From contig JAYKYS010000004.1 of NCBI GenBank assembly GCA_036924285.1, positions 27,188,001-27,252,000 of the forward strand: a DNA stretch of 64,000 nucleotides, written 5' to 3'. This document shows positions 10,886 to 22,623 of the stretch, piece by piece. Both the position numbers and the translations under genes were made by a program. Origin of the DNA: Asterella californica (taxonomy: Eukaryota > Streptophyta > Marchantiopsida > Marchantiales > Aytoniaceae). Position 1 is the stretch's first letter, and every line of letters begins with the position of its first letter. Under the pieces are notes generated by a model that worked only from the letters and a program-made list of their open reading frames with translations, was not told where the DNA came from and searched no databases.

Positions 10886-11400
10886 TGTCACTCACTTAAA
10901 TGATATACTTTAAAGCGTGGTTGCCAAGACAGTATGTAGAAGTACCAGTAGACACGGAAACCGGAGCTTCGCAAGCGCTCTTAGGGCCACGGTAAGCCAG
11001 AAAGGAAAGGAAGGCCACAGAATTGGTGTGATACCCAAAGACACTCTTGAGTTTCAGTGCAGAGCCGTGTCGACGAGCAACGCCACTACTGACTGACAAC
11101 AGATGATGTTGCACGGGAAGGGACGAGAGAAGAAAGTGAGGGATTCAAAACACTAACACGACTCAAAAGCCTCTGTTCTCTCTCTCTCTCCCTCTCTCTC
11201 TCCTTCTTGCTGGCTCTCCCTCTTACTCTCGCGCGCACACAAACACACAACTCAAAATCACTCTCGCCCGCTGTCCAACGCGTCACCTTGACAAAACCAG
11301 ACGCAAGCTACGCACGATCGCCAACCGGAAGCAAGGCTCTCAGCGAAGGCAAGCGCAATTGACGATCGGTTTGAATCCGAAGGGCACATTAATATAAGGC
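10886..11400. promoter_or_regulatory. Probable promoter / 5' UTR island of the 10.5 kb gene
   Basis: A GC-richer stretch upstream of the minus-strand gene contains a CT/GA microsatellite (about 11177-11220) that reads GAGA on the gene strand, as is common in plant 5' UTRs. It may also serve rightward transcription toward 11.4-12.9 kb. No clear TATA box was assigned. Confidence 0.35.
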
Positions 11401-11846
11401 GAATGGTGAGATACGCCCTGGACAGTGCCCGCGGACAAGCTGGCAGGGAGAAAAGACGGGGTCTTCTAGCGGATGGTCTGTCTCCCGTCCCAAAAATGGA
11501 AAAGCGAACGAGTCCTTCCTTCCTTGGATCGTTCCTAGTCAGTCACCGCCAGTCCTGGCTACGAAGGACGAAAGAAAGGAAACCCGGACAGCGAAGAAGA
11601 TAGAACAGGGAAAAGGGAAGAAGAGATAAAGCAGAGAAAAGAATGAAATGCAGGACCGGCCCGGCCCGAGACTCCGAGAGCCAAGGCCGGAAACACCCAC
11701 GGGACTCGGAACTTCAGAAGGCCCACACTTCCGGCCAATAGCAGAGCTCCTCTAGCCAGATAGGGGTCAAGCGACCTTCCGATGAGGGTCATCGGATCAG
11801 TCCTCTCGCCGAAGACTGGGCGGTCCAGCATCCAGAGTCCGGACCG

Positions 11847-12545
11847 ATGTGGTATGGAGTTACGTCACCATGCGACAGAAAAGAGCGCGAGGAGAGGGAG
11901 AACCTAATCACAGCAAATCATGCGACAAGACCACCTGCGGACAACCGGACGGACGGTCATTCTCAACCTAGACCGAAAGGAGAAACGTGCGAAAAGCGAG
12001 CGTCAGGAATTCGCCTTGCCTCCGCTCTCTTCCTCCACCAGGTGACATCCAGGTTCCATGGGACTGGGAAAATCCTAACGCTCAAGCGCTTGGTGGCGGG
12101 TCCTACCCGTTGGGAGAATGGAAACCGGCAACAACTCCTTCGCGGCGGGGTGGCAGTGGCCTTGACAGTGGTTACTGGATGGACCGGATTGGACATACAC
12201 TTAGAGCTGGATTTGGTCGAGTATGTCCAGCCCCGAGGTAAGTTTAGAAAACTCAGCAGAGTACAGGTGTTCCTACTGGTGCGTCAGGAACCTGAGGACT
12301 AATTTACAACCTATAACTGAAGCTACAACGCGGATGTCCGGTGTCGCTTTATTCCGTACTCGGTGGACTCGGTGATGCAACTTTCTTCTCCTCTCCTCGA
12401 CTCGGCTCCGCTCAGTCCGCTGCTGGTGGGAACACCCGGCCAGGTAGGCATGTCAAGCAGGGTGGGGATGGATGGACAGACGACGGAGAACCACAACTTG
12501 ACAGTATCGACCTTCCTGACTTCAGTTCAATACGACAGAAGGTGA
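11847..12545 (+). other. Possible exons of an unidentified plus-strand gene
   Basis: Two GC-rich open segments end at good splice donors: one at about 12239 (CGAG|GTAAGT) and one at about 12541 (CAGAAG|GTGAGT). A candidate acceptor (CCTCCACCAG|GT) lies at about 12040. The first segment would encode a Gly/Pro/Trp-rich stretch (GDIQVPWDWENPN...), the second SIDLPDFSSIRQ. No conserved domain is recognised, and no downstream exon is visible in the AT-rich DNA after 12.9 kb, so it may be a 5' gene fragment or non-coding leader exons. Confidence 0.35.
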
Positions 12546-12899
12546 GTACATTCGCCTTCTTGCTTGAGCGATCGAGCGCCATTCAAGCGAGCCTTGCTTG
12601 CTCGTGGACCCCCCGAATATTGACCTTAGGATCGACGCAAGTTTCACTTCCACTGGAACAGCCATACGGTACAGTAGCAGTCCCACCCGCGAAGGGTCAG
12701 GTGCTCGTTTCGCTCTGGTTCTCTCATTTTGTCTTACTCGGGAGATCACTCCACCCGCGTCATAATTTATCTTTTTTACCATTTCCCCATCAGCATCATC
12801 AGTAACAACGAGCGAACGAGCGAAGGAACATAAAGAGAGGAAGAAGAAGAGCGGAGTGACGTAATAACCACTGCGCAATAAAGGGTAATCTGCAGAAGC

Positions 12900-14096
12900 T
12901 TCGCGAATATTACCAGCGCGAACCCGGCGTTACGCGTCCTGGCCCCTGGGACTTTCTAGCGACCTGCAGGGAATCTAAGCGTGGGGCTGCCCCCTTCAAG
13001 AGTCTTCCCTACATCTTTTTTAAACGCCTATATAGAAGCAATCAATGGAAGAAAAAAGATAAAAAGAAATAAAAGTTAAGTACTGAGATCCGGCATCCTT
13101 TGTAATCCTCATTGGTAGAATTTGAGAATTGCTAAGATTTCATTATCGAATGAAAAAAATTATTTTATGTAAAATTATTTTTTTCAAACGATCAGTTTTG
13201 AGTATCGTATGATTTTATACTAGTTATATACTGATGAATAGGATAAAATTCCGATTTGGTTATAACTTGTCTGTTTATTATCGTGGGAAAAATAACTCCA
13301 CTAGGTTAATTACTGCATGTATTCCATTATTTTTCATCTTTTATCGATGATTATACTAAGGTTGTATTTACATGAACTTGAACCAAATATTATCTGTCTG
13401 ATTTCTGTTAAGGAGATACAAAATCTGTTCATGTAATCAGGTTGTAATTCATCTTCACTGTCTCACTTGGTACATCGAAGATCACTGTTCAAGTGATTTA
13501 ACCTACAGTCTTCTAAGAAAAAGGTCGTGGATTAAATCTCTTACGAGTACATTTGGAAGTGTATGCGCTGCAAACTGTTTATGAAATTTCTAGTTAGAGT
13601 TTTTTATGATGGACTCACATTGACAGTCCCATGGTCCGCGAAGACCCCAAAGTACAAGAAATAACATTTACCATTTTCTACTATCGGGTCAATTTTTCTT
13701 AGAGTATACATGAAATTAATATGCTATTTATGAAATGTTTTTGCCCATCCTGGTAAAGATGTGTTTAAGTCTCTTTTGCGTTTATTTGGCATTTATGTTG
13801 ATGACCATTTCACGCCAAAGCAAAATCTCATCTTCTCAAGTTTAGACTCGGATGGTCTCCTTGTCAAGTATAAATTTAATTTATAATGTCTACCTTTCTT
13901 ATATTATTAATGCATGTTTATTTAGTTTCAAGAGACGAGTTCAACCTCCCAAATAACCATGAAATTTAATTTGATATAGATTATATATTTAGTTCAAAAT
14001 GTATGATAGATGGGTCATGCTCCAGTCCAATGTCTTCCCGGCTAACCCGGTATTGACTTGATCATGCCTTGCGCCATTGTTTTTCTTGATTAACCA
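12900..14096. other. AT-rich spacer
   Basis: No gene. Near the right edge, 14056-14096 has two further CTTGAT(C/T)A motifs about 28 bp apart, like the MULE end iterons. They may be an old MULE end into which the element at 14106 inserted. Confidence 0.5.
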
Positions 14097-14342
14097 CTTA
14101 CTGTGTACTTAACATGCCTTTTGCACGAAAAAATGAACTAGACAAGACCCCAGCGCTAAAAACTGGACTTGACCAGACCCTTGACCGGCAATAGACTGTA
14201 GGTGATCGCCATGCTGACCAACATGCAGATATAGCTATGTCTAGCGTTTCATTTGTTCTCACATGATGTCATGGTCTGTCTGAATGCGTGTAGTGCAACG
14301 AATGCTAACACCACAGAAAATTGAATCACACAACGCAGTGAA

Positions 14343-14510
14343 TGACCAACGGATGGGAAGACCCCATCAAGCCTTACAAGGGAAAGAGAGACCAAAGAGC
14401 TAAGAAACCAAAGTCTCGAGTGGAAGAAGAACCTCAATAGCTCTAAAGTCGTTGATATTTTAAATATTACACATCGATAAATTAAAACTCTTACATACAA
14501 CAGATGCACA
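14343..14510 (+). repeat. Dispersed repeat 'GGATGGGAAGACC', copy 2
   Basis: Begins CCAACGGATGGGAAGACCCC. Similarity to the copy at 60341 continues about 160 bp, through a CTCTAA...TTTTAAATATTACAC...TAAAACTC stretch. It lies inside the outer MULE and just upstream of the LINE insertion point. Confidence 0.7.
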
Positions 14511-14515
14511 TGAAG

Positions 14516-15766
14516 GAGAAAGATAATTACGGAAGAAATGACCGGAACGGAGAAGCTTAACTATAGATGGAGCAGACACGATAAAAAACGTGATGGAAGA
14601 AAAGACTGAGGAGAATCTGGACCCCCCAGATCGGCTCGAAGGACAAGGTCTGGCAGTGGAAATTACTGCACCATGGTTTCTCCACGGCAGACTGCTTTTC
14701 CAAATCCGGCTTATGCAAACGCGATGTGTGAGGTGTGGACAGGAGGACGAAAACCTAACACATTGTTTCTTCGGATGTCGGTGTGCGAACCAGAAATGGA
14801 AAAATGGCTGGAGATCGCTAACGGACTGCAAGGAAAGTAAATTTGATTGACGGACTTCATGAGCCTTCTTGATGAAATCTGGCAGCAAAAGCATGGGGCG
14901 AGCCAATTCGCGACGATGAAATTCTTGAAATTGATCAGGAACGAGAGAATCAAAAAGCAATTCGAAAACATGATGACGGACACTCCGGTTGAAGTGATCA
15001 TACAACAGGCCTACACGACGGCTAAAACGCAACTCAGCACTAAAGTTGAAAGCTCGAAAGAAGGACAGAGACTTGAGCAAGTTACACATATCTTACAGAG
15101 GATGATGAACCGGAGTATGGCAGCAGGTTTCGTAAGAGAAAGATGGTGGCATACCTGGAATCAGGAGAGAATTGCCATGGTGGAGATCAGGGAGGCGGAG
15201 AGAACGCGGTCCGACACCGAGAGACTACTACACGAGATAGAGAAGCACTTGACGATGTTTAGGATGCGTAAGAAACAACGTGCCCAAGGCGAGGAATCAG
15301 AAAAACCAAACTATGATCTGCACGAGGACGAGACGGGCAAGCAAGAAGAATCAGAGGAAGACCCGCACTACAACGATACGATCGAGAACCGCCCGTAGAG
15401 GAATCAACAACTCGTTCAAATTTCACGTGTGAGCACGAAAGAGAGCACGAAGGCCGTGAACCAAGAGAGTAGCCGCGACAAGTGGTCGCACACGACGGAA
15501 GGAGACTCCCAACCATCTCGTTTTACCGGTAGTACCAGTAGGTGTAGGTTGGTGTGTCACGACAACCAGCCTATGAATTACACGGACAGGTGGGACGAGA
15601 GGTTGGTAGTATTAAGAGAAATAAATATAGTAGGAGTAAGCAGGTTAAGGAGACCCTCAATGGGTCCGGTTTTATCTACATCGAGCTTAAGGCTCGATTT
15701 CTCGACAAGGCAATAAAGCTTCAAGTGCCTCGTCTCCTTCACTTTATTTAAAAAAGAAAAAAAAAC
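14516..15766 (+). mobile_element. 5'-truncated LINE (non-LTR retrotransposon)
   Basis: A perfect 15-bp TSD (CAGATGCACATGAAG) flanks the insertion at 14501-14515 and 15767-15781. The 3' end, just before the second copy, is an A-rich tail (TTTAAAAAAGAAAAAAAAA, 15747-15765). Only the C-terminal end of the RT polyprotein remains, so reverse transcription stopped early: 5' truncation. The three signatures together (TSD of this length, A tail, RT-associated zinc domain) are diagnostic. The TSD is perfect, so the insertion is fairly recent and postdates the outer MULE. Confidence 0.93.
14590..15398 (+). pseudogene. LINE ORF2 C-terminus with reverse-transcriptase zinc-binding domain
   Basis: Frame 14590-14850 has CVRCGQEDENLTHCFFGC, the CX2C...HX4C pattern of the zf-RVT domain found after reverse transcriptase in plant LINEs. 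The reading continues from about 14847 to 15398 in another frame (MTDFMSLL..., Lys/Glu-rich, charged, probably helical) after a TAA at 14838-14840. The shift between frames at about 14840 suggests a small indel. Endonuclease and RT proper are absent because of the 5' truncation, so no activity is expected. The C-terminal charged tail is not a domain I can name. Confidence 0.8.
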
Positions 15767-16003
15767 CAGATGCACATGAAGTAGCATCGTCTACTGCAAT
15801 TACTCTCCTAATAAAATATCAAACTTCAAAAATCAAATTCCTCGATCGATATGCTCACTAGAGTCTGGGCCTCCGAAGGTGTTCAAGGCACTCCAAATAC
15901 GATATACGTCGATTGCTACGCGATAATGGAGCTTGCCATGTCATGTTCACTCTGCTGTAAATTGCCTCCGCCACTGCCACATAACTATGATCAGGCGTTC
16001 TAT
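15767..16003. other. Outer-MULE interior between LINE and inner MULE
   Basis: Contains the second LINE TSD copy (15767-15781) and, at its right end, the left TSD of the inner MULE (15995-16003). No gene. Confidence 0.7.
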
Positions 16004-17307
16004 TAGAGATTTACTTGAAGAGCCCCGTGCGCCATCTTTTGAACTTGGCCAGCCCCCTGCGCCATATCTTAGACTTGACCAGACCCCTTACCGGCAACAG
16101 TCCATCATCGACCGTCATATCTGATTCGATCTTCCATGTTGGCGTTCACATGCTTAGTTTGCAAGCACCGAGTAGACAGCAGGAATGGGAGGTGCAGGAA
16201 CAGCAAAAGTACAGAGAATCCTACCAACAGTCGAGACCACGGGAACACGGTGATCAGAATTTTGAATTGTATTGTGAACTTGCAAGCTCGAATGATCGAG
16301 AGCCATGGTGGTCAGAATTTTGAATTGTACTGTGTACTTGCAGGCTCGAGCTATCGAGCCTGCAAGTCGAATGCACATCAAATTCGGTCATTTTCTTCGA
16401 GAAACACGACTGGTAAAATCCCACGACCATTTTGAATCGTTTAGCCTAGAACAACATTCTCTTTAGTTACAAGAAAAAATGGGTTATCTATCCTGCCATG
16501 TCCACATCCGGATTTCATATGTAGGCCTCTTAACGGAGAGAAGAGTGTACCGTTGTGACAGCAGGGATGCTTCTATCCCCACATTGTCTCGTATTTGCTA
16601 GCGACAGAGCTAATAGGCCTTTGCTGCTACACAATCTTCGGGTACGATGATTCCGAACGAGGGAAGGGTTTGTCTGATTGCGTTGAGCATGCATTTGAAG
16701 CATCTGTGCCGTAAGCACCTGACGTGATTCATAGATGAGCATAGAACGGCGTTTCAAATAAGAAGAGATCGTAACTGCGAGATGGAGTGGAACGGAGTTG
16801 CGCTCCAGACACCAGAATTATCAAAGATTTCTCCTCAGTCTACATCGATCGATTTGCTTTTTCCAAGCGATCGGAACTCTCTCTTTTCCTCAGGACTGAG
16901 GTTCGATTATTCATCGGTTTTGCTTCATTCATTCAGATTCCGTAGAATAGCTATCGCGCATCGTGCAAATATTTTCACCTGTGACGATCGTTGCGACCAT
17001 AAGACATGATGCGAACGAGCTACTTCTTCTGCTTTTTAGGTGTGGACCGGACGAACATGGAGAGAATTGTACATCTGACTCATCACTCGTAGCGTTGTCC
17101 ATTGTTCTAGCGTTCTTGCATCTCCCGTTCCTGCTGTCTGCTCGGTGCTTGCCAACTAAGTCTATGAACGTTAACGTGGAAAACCGAATCGGACATGACG
17201 GTCGATGATGGACTGCCGGTAAAAGATCTGGTCAAGTCTAAGATATGGCGCAGGGAGCTGGTCAAGTTCAAAAGATGGCACACAGGGCTAATCAAGTAAA
17301 TCTTTGA
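16004..17307. mobile_element. Inner non-autonomous MULE, 1.3 kb
   Basis: Flanked by a 9-bp TSD, GCGTTCTAT (15995-16003) and GCGTTCTAC (17308-17316), 8 of 9 identical. TIRs of about 200 bp (16004-16205 and 17105-17307) match as reverse complements, from AGATTTACTTGA at the tip to GACAGCAGGAA inside. Within each TIR an ACTTGA(C/T)CAG-like motif repeats three times at 30-bp steps. The interior (16.2-17.1 kb) has a 57-bp tandem duplication and short ORFs without known domains. It could hold captured host DNA (Pack-MULE), which I cannot establish from the sequence. Confidence 0.85.
16256..16366. repeat. Tandem duplication ending in a perfect hairpin
   Basis: Two units both begin TCAGAATTTTGAATTGTA and run to a GCTCGA block. 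The second ends in a 13-bp perfect stem, CTTGCAGGCTCGA / TCGAGCCTGCAAG, with a 4-nt loop (about 16336-16365). Confidence 0.75.
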
Positions 17308-17344
17308 GCGTTCTACACATCATCCTTCGAAGAGTCGCAGTCTC

Positions 17345-17452
17345 ACATGTTAAACCATTTCCAGCCACATCAGGAGGTCTACACATCATCCTAAACATAA
17401 CCATGTCAGCATGTTGGCCAGCATGGCAATCACCTGTACAGTCTAGGGCCGG
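17345..17452 (+). repeat. MULE subterminal repeat, copy A
   Basis: AAACCATTTCCAGCCACATC through CTGTACAGTCTAGGGC is repeated in direct orientation at 19795-19900. It is the inner part of the outer MULE's right end, so the 19.8 kb copy is probably a fragment of a related element. Confidence 0.8.
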
Positions 17453-17554
17453 TCAGAGGTCTTGTCAAGTCCAGGTTTTGGCGCTGGGTCCTGTCTAGTT
17501 TGTCTTTTTGCGCATGGAGCCCGTCAAGACTCAAGTATTTAACTGCTTACTGTG

Positions 17555-19735
17555 GGTGCTTCCTTGTTTCACAGATTACCATTGGTTACATGCTGATGTG
17601 GAGCAAGTAATGAAGCAATCATGACCGGCTTGTGAGAATAAAAACCGCCCGCTGGTGGGGAAGGAAGGCTGCGCTTCCAAAGAGGAGAGAGGGAACCTGC
17701 TGTTCACGTGGTAAACGGTAAGGGCCAGATCTAGCAAGCAGTCCGCACCAGAGGTCTGGATAAAAGAAGACAATGGCCCAGCGGTCCGATCAAGCGTATA
17801 CATGCTTTGGTTTCATGGAAGTGAATAATATGCATACTCGATTAACTTCTGGGGAACTTTTGTTCTCTTGATGATATAAGAAAAGATATATATATTAGAT
17901 AGTAATTTTATATCAAATATTTAAAATATTTTCTAACTATTATATATTAACTAAATTTACAAAAGCAGCAGAACCAAACTTTACCCATAACTGCAGAGGC
18001 TCCAGACGAGCCTTGGAGAATACAAGTGAGACACATGTTCAGCCCAAACTCATTAATTAGTTGAAAGTTTAATTTATTGTCTAACCCTTACGAAAGGAAG
18101 GGTTAGGTAATAAATAATAGATAAGATGGAAAAATATATACATACATATACCCAAAGTGGATAGTAAATTTACGATGAACCTATTTCGTTAGGAAAAAAT
18201 TATATCCATTTTATCGTTTCTTCTCTTCTTTCCCTTTGGTGAGAACTCAAGATTGCATGTATATAATATAGTCCAACATTGTAAGACCCTGAAAGAAACA
18301 GTGTCCTAGATATCGATTTGGGATAAATTTGAAACAATAGAGGTCTTCCTATTAAGTGAGATATGTCGACACGTGTCTTGATTTATGTAAGTCCCATTCA
18401 AATAAGCATTCTCGATCAACTTTGGGAACTTTTGCTCTCTTATGTTATCAGAAATGTTATAAGTGATATACGAAAATTCTAGACTAAGTTTTAATGAAAA
18501 CCAAAACCAAAAGTTAACTGTTAAATGCTAGTAGTTCTGAAAACAGCAGCAACGTCAATAGAAAACTCATAAATGAAATGCAGAAGATGCGCTTCCGAAG
18601 GCGAGAACCTATTGAACCAAAAAATACCTTAATAAATTAAGCTTCCATCAGTGAGTAAATATTACTCATGGCATGTGAAGTTACATTAAAGGTGTTAGTG
18701 CTAATCGATGAAAACTGGATTTAACTCTGATTTTCTCCGATAACCTTAAAATCTTAAATTGCCAACAATAAAATATTTGTTTAAAACTAAATTTGTTATA
18801 AATAAACATCTTTTTTTATTCCCTTCGATGGATATATAAGATTTGTAGGTTGAAGATCTTGGTAATGAATAGGAACCTTTATATTAATATGCATTTAAAT
18901 TTATTTAAACATTCAGCTGGCTTTCATCACTCAATTATTATTTTTACTTGTGTTCTTTCCTTTTCCTGATTGCATCAACGGACTTAAGATTATTTCTAGG
19001 TATGTTGTATTCAAAATAGATCTTAGTCTCTTGAAACATTATCTCATCTGAATTCTTTTTGTAAGAAACTTTAGGCTTTGAAAATTGAATGAATAAACAC
19101 ACTCACGAAAATAGATGACTAGATCTTTAGAGACATATGTATATGTACAATGATCCGTTTATGAACATTTTAGATGATTCTCATATTAGAATCGTTTAGT
19201 GTGATTTCATTCATGATCTATTATAAAATCAATATATAGCTATAAATACGATCTATTTGTAAAGATTGATCCATGATAAGATATCATGTAGTATGAAATA
19301 TGGATGATTCCATTGGATGGGAAATGGAATGAAAATTTGAGATTTAAAATGAATGAAATACGAACCTCGGAAGAGCTTCTGACTCTTCCTTTAATTTACG
19401 TTACTACATGTAAACTAACTCAGTTTTAGTACCCTCTTCTACAGATTTACAAGAATATAGAGTATCTTCAAACCTCTTCTGTAAAATGTTTTGAGTACAA
19501 GAATAATACAAAATTCAAGTAAACCAATATGCTATTTGTATGACTCTCAGTCATTTAACCTTCAACTGCACATATCATAACCGACCGAACTCAGATTCGT
19601 CTGATCTTAGTCGCATTTTGAAGATATTTCGATGCTGGTCATTTCACTACCCATATCGTCTGATTTGAAACAAAACTGAGAAGGTAACAGGCTTCCGTGA
19701 TTCTCACGGGAACCCCGCTGGATCAAATTTCACTT
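17555..19735. other. AT-rich spacer
   Basis: No gene. It holds two diverged copies of a short repeat (17826-17885 and 18395-18460; shared block CTCGAT(T/C)AACTT...GGGAACTTTTG(T/C)TCTCTT). A third copy is inverted at about 25055-25130. One CTAACCCTT hairpin lies at 18072-18115. Confidence 0.55.
18072..18115. repeat. TATCTAACCCTT-type hairpin, copy 1
   Basis: Inverted arms TTTATTGTCTAACCCTT and AAGGGTTAGGTAATAAA (one G/A and one C/T difference) with an 8-nt loop. It is one of five similar structures in the AT-rich part of the window (18.07, 23.63, 24.12, 24.84 and 38.31 kb). Confidence 0.65.
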
Positions 19736-19795
19736 AGTTAACTCTAAGAATGATTAGCGGTGGGATCCCCACCGCTAAAGTAACCGCACTTGTGG
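19736..19795. repeat. GCGGTGGGGATCCCCACCGC hairpin repeat, copy 1
   Basis: TTAGCGGTGGG and CCCACCGCTAA form an 11-bp perfect stem around ATC, followed by a second small hairpin (AACCGCACTTGTGGTT). The same order is inverted at 33300-33360 with a few changes. Confidence 0.7.
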
Positions 19796-19900
19796 TTTAA
19801 ACCATTTCCAGCCACATCAGGCGGTCTACACGTCATCCTAAACATTACCATGCAGCGTGTTGGCCAGCATGGCAATCATCTGTACAGTCTAGGGCAAGGG
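19795..19900 (+). repeat. MULE subterminal repeat, copy B
   Basis: Direct repeat of 17345-17452 over about 105 bp. Similarity stops at CTAGGGC. No TIR or TSD is seen here, so it is a fragment. Confidence 0.8.
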
Positions 19901-22620
19901 TACCAGTGTGTAACAGAAGATTTTTCACAATACATTCCACTAACCGATGCATTACTGAGGTCTTCAGGCACGAGAGAGAAATACCGATAGAAATATAGCT
20001 GTTAAAAACTATAGCTATCTTTCTAGATTTATGAATGTAGTTGTGTGTTTTTATTTAACTGCTCGTATATACGCTGCTATTTTGCAATAGATTGCACCAA
20101 TATATACCCCATGTATACCCATGTAGTCTAGATCCTAGGCAGCAGTATAGATTAGCAGTCACTGTGTCTATATCTCATGCAGCAGTATGGATTCTTGCAG
20201 TTACTGTCGAAAACATGGTTTCTTCGAAGCCAAGCTGTAGCAAGACAACAACAAGTATTATGTTCTCATTTCTTTACTCTGAATAAAGTGTAAGTAGCCA
20301 CCGTGCTTGTTTATCTCCAACTTTGACTTTCTTCTAAATATGTGAATCAACATTGAAGGAGCGGCATGCTCGTAAACCACCGAAGCTCCTTGAACCTGAT
20401 CGTAAAATACACACCGTAAGCACAAAAACCATTCCTCCAAAAAAACACAAGATCACTCTTGCAGTGAATATAAATAAGCATCCAATGCGTGCAAAGTGCA
20501 GTTCTGGAATGAAGGAAGAAAAGGACAAGCGTTAAGTGAGGAAAAAATCCAAAGTGTACAAACGTCCCAGGGAAGGAAAAAGACAAGCGTTAAGTGAGGA
20601 AAAAATTCATAGAATCGATTGGTTCTCAATGATACTTAGAATAGACTTGAAAAATAGAATGATTTATTTTTTTCCAAAGTTCGAAGAGAACCGTTCTAAA
20701 ACCCGTTGAAATCGAAGGTGACATAACGAGAATTTAGAACAAAACAGTTTAGAACAAAAAAAGAACGAAATGTTTCTTATATAAAACGTCTAGAATAGTA
20801 AGAATATAATACAGAATAGACAAAAAAGAACAATGTTAAAATAGAAAAAATAGAAGTACTATTTAAAGGAAGTATAGGATTAGCTTCACACGAACCAAAC
20901 CAGATTACGTTATTTCAACACTTGGCAGTGAGAAAACTAAACCTATAAACAATGAACTACTAAGCACTGAGTCTGGATTATTAAGCTCCGGATCTATGAT
21001 TAAACTATGAACAGTTTTGTCCTAGAATGTAAATTGTTTAGGGGGGTCTGGAGAAACAACTGTCGTGACAAAAGTATATATGCAGTTCTCTCATTGGACA
21101 GATCAGATCAAAATACATTAATAACGTTTAATTTTGTTCTCTAACAGCGATCGAACCAGGCTTGAGTGATAATACTTGACAATATGCATCCATGGATTAT
21201 ACATGGAATGGAACGAAATAGACATAAAACCAAAGGGTATAAAAAGAATCCTCCTTAGCCACCCCCAGAGATGGATAGATTTTAACTTCTTGATTATGTG
21301 AGAAACTTTTTGCTACAGATTTGTTTCGTTAACTATGGAGTTTCATCTATGTCATGCAATTTCTTCCCCATGATACTTTACGTGAAAGCTACTTCTTTTA
21401 TGATGAATCAAGAAGTGATGAATGAACATCACTTAATGTGTATATTAGGGAGTGTTAAAGCTATAATATTTGATAAATATTCTTGGTCTGCATGCGAGAG
21501 TTATAACTTCGACCGAGAGGTTATTAACATTTTCAAAAGAACACCATAGGGTTATTTATTCATTCTTATTCATAATTTTACCAGGAGAAAGTTTAATGTT
21601 CAAAGCAGTCATTCCAAGTTTCAAGCAGAAAAATCTTTAAAATTAAATTCATAAATGCACTAGTACGAGAATCACAATTCTATACAAACCTATCAACTGA
21701 TAAATGATATTCTTTTCTTATTTTCAATATTCTTTCCTAGCTTTTGAAACTCAATATTGTTACTTATATGTAAATAGAGTGATTTCAAGATCAGTGTTTT
21801 TTTTGCTGCACTTTATCAATATACAATGTTAATATTCTGAAGAACTGAGTATTCTTGTGAGTTTGGCTTGCGATTATTACGGAAATGATAACTCCCTCTA
21901 CATCCCACAACTGACTTAAGAGTCTGAAGGAGATTTATGTAACCATAGTCTCCATTAACTAAAGAAGACTAGTCAATGTTTGAAAGCTAATTGGACAACT
22001 GCAAATATCCCTAAGAGTTTCTAGGCTATTTTTCAGCTATCAGATCCAGTTCTAAATTGTTAATTAAGCTTAGTTCTTCTAAGAAAATGTAGGCAGCACT
22101 CCCGCACGAAATGTTAAAAAAATGAAATCTAACTAAGATCAATTTGCACACAAGACAACTAGCTCACAATGCTAGCACCTACAACGAAAGATTAACCAAA
22201 GGAAATGCAAGCAATTCTTGAAACACGATCAAAGATTGATGATCAAAATAAGACCCATATCATGCACCCAAGATTCATTCCTCAGGTCTTCATGAAATCT
22301 TCGATCGAACACTCAATATCACTCCAAAGACCCCTAACAATATCTTCTATCACGTCATCCCTCTTCTCTGTCTAAAAATCTCGATCAATAGATTGATCCA
22401 TAGATCAATCTCCTTTATAAAGATTTAGCTTCTCTAGCACTCTGTGTTCTTCACGATTCTATGTGTTATGCTATCTTCCTCCATTGTACTTTTCTGTTCC
22501 TTCTCTGGCACAGTAAAAGAAAGCCTCTTCCCTATGGGTTTAGTCTCCCCTCTTTGTTCCATAACCAGCCTCCTTCCCTTCTCTCAATTTTTGTTTCTTC
22601 CATAACCCCAAGCAGCTTAC
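19901..22620. other. AT-rich spacer with a tandem duplication
   Basis: No gene. The 25-mer block GACAAGCGTTAAGTGAGG plus AAAAAAT occurs twice about 58 bp apart (20525-20549 and 20583-20607) inside a longer imperfect duplication. At 20100-20210 a block ending GCAGCAGTATRGATT is repeated about 50 bp apart. Confidence 0.6.
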
Positions 22621-22623
22621 TTA

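Larger units (their letters stand above)
14106..17545. mobile_element. Outer MULE-like element containing a LINE and another MULE
   Basis: The identical 9-mer CTTACTGTG flanks the element (14097-14105 and 17546-17554). Its ends are inverted copies over about 130 bp: left (14106-14240) contains ACTAGACAAGACCCCAGCGC, CTTGACCAGACCC and CCATGCTGACCAACATGC, and right (17400-17545) contains their reverse complements with substitutions. A 9-bp TSD and long TIRs are typical of Mutator-like elements. After subtracting the nested LINE and inner MULE, only about 0.86 kb of its own sequence remains and no transposase is visible, so it is non-autonomous. The left terminus seems about 17 bp shorter than the right. 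Confidence 0.78.

Noticed and set aside
11177..11220. CT-rich tract as a CRISPR or binding-site array
   Set aside because: It is a simple dinucleotide microsatellite without spacers, probably 5' UTR.
12041..12238. N-terminal exon of an SBP-box transcription factor (because of the WDWEN motif)
   Set aside because: No SBP zinc-finger domain follows, and a WDWEN match alone is too weak.
11403..12302. Several 66-151 residue plus-strand ORFs as separate genes
   Set aside because: They overlap in different frames in GC-rich DNA where stops are rare. Only segments bounded by good splice sites were kept, and at low confidence.
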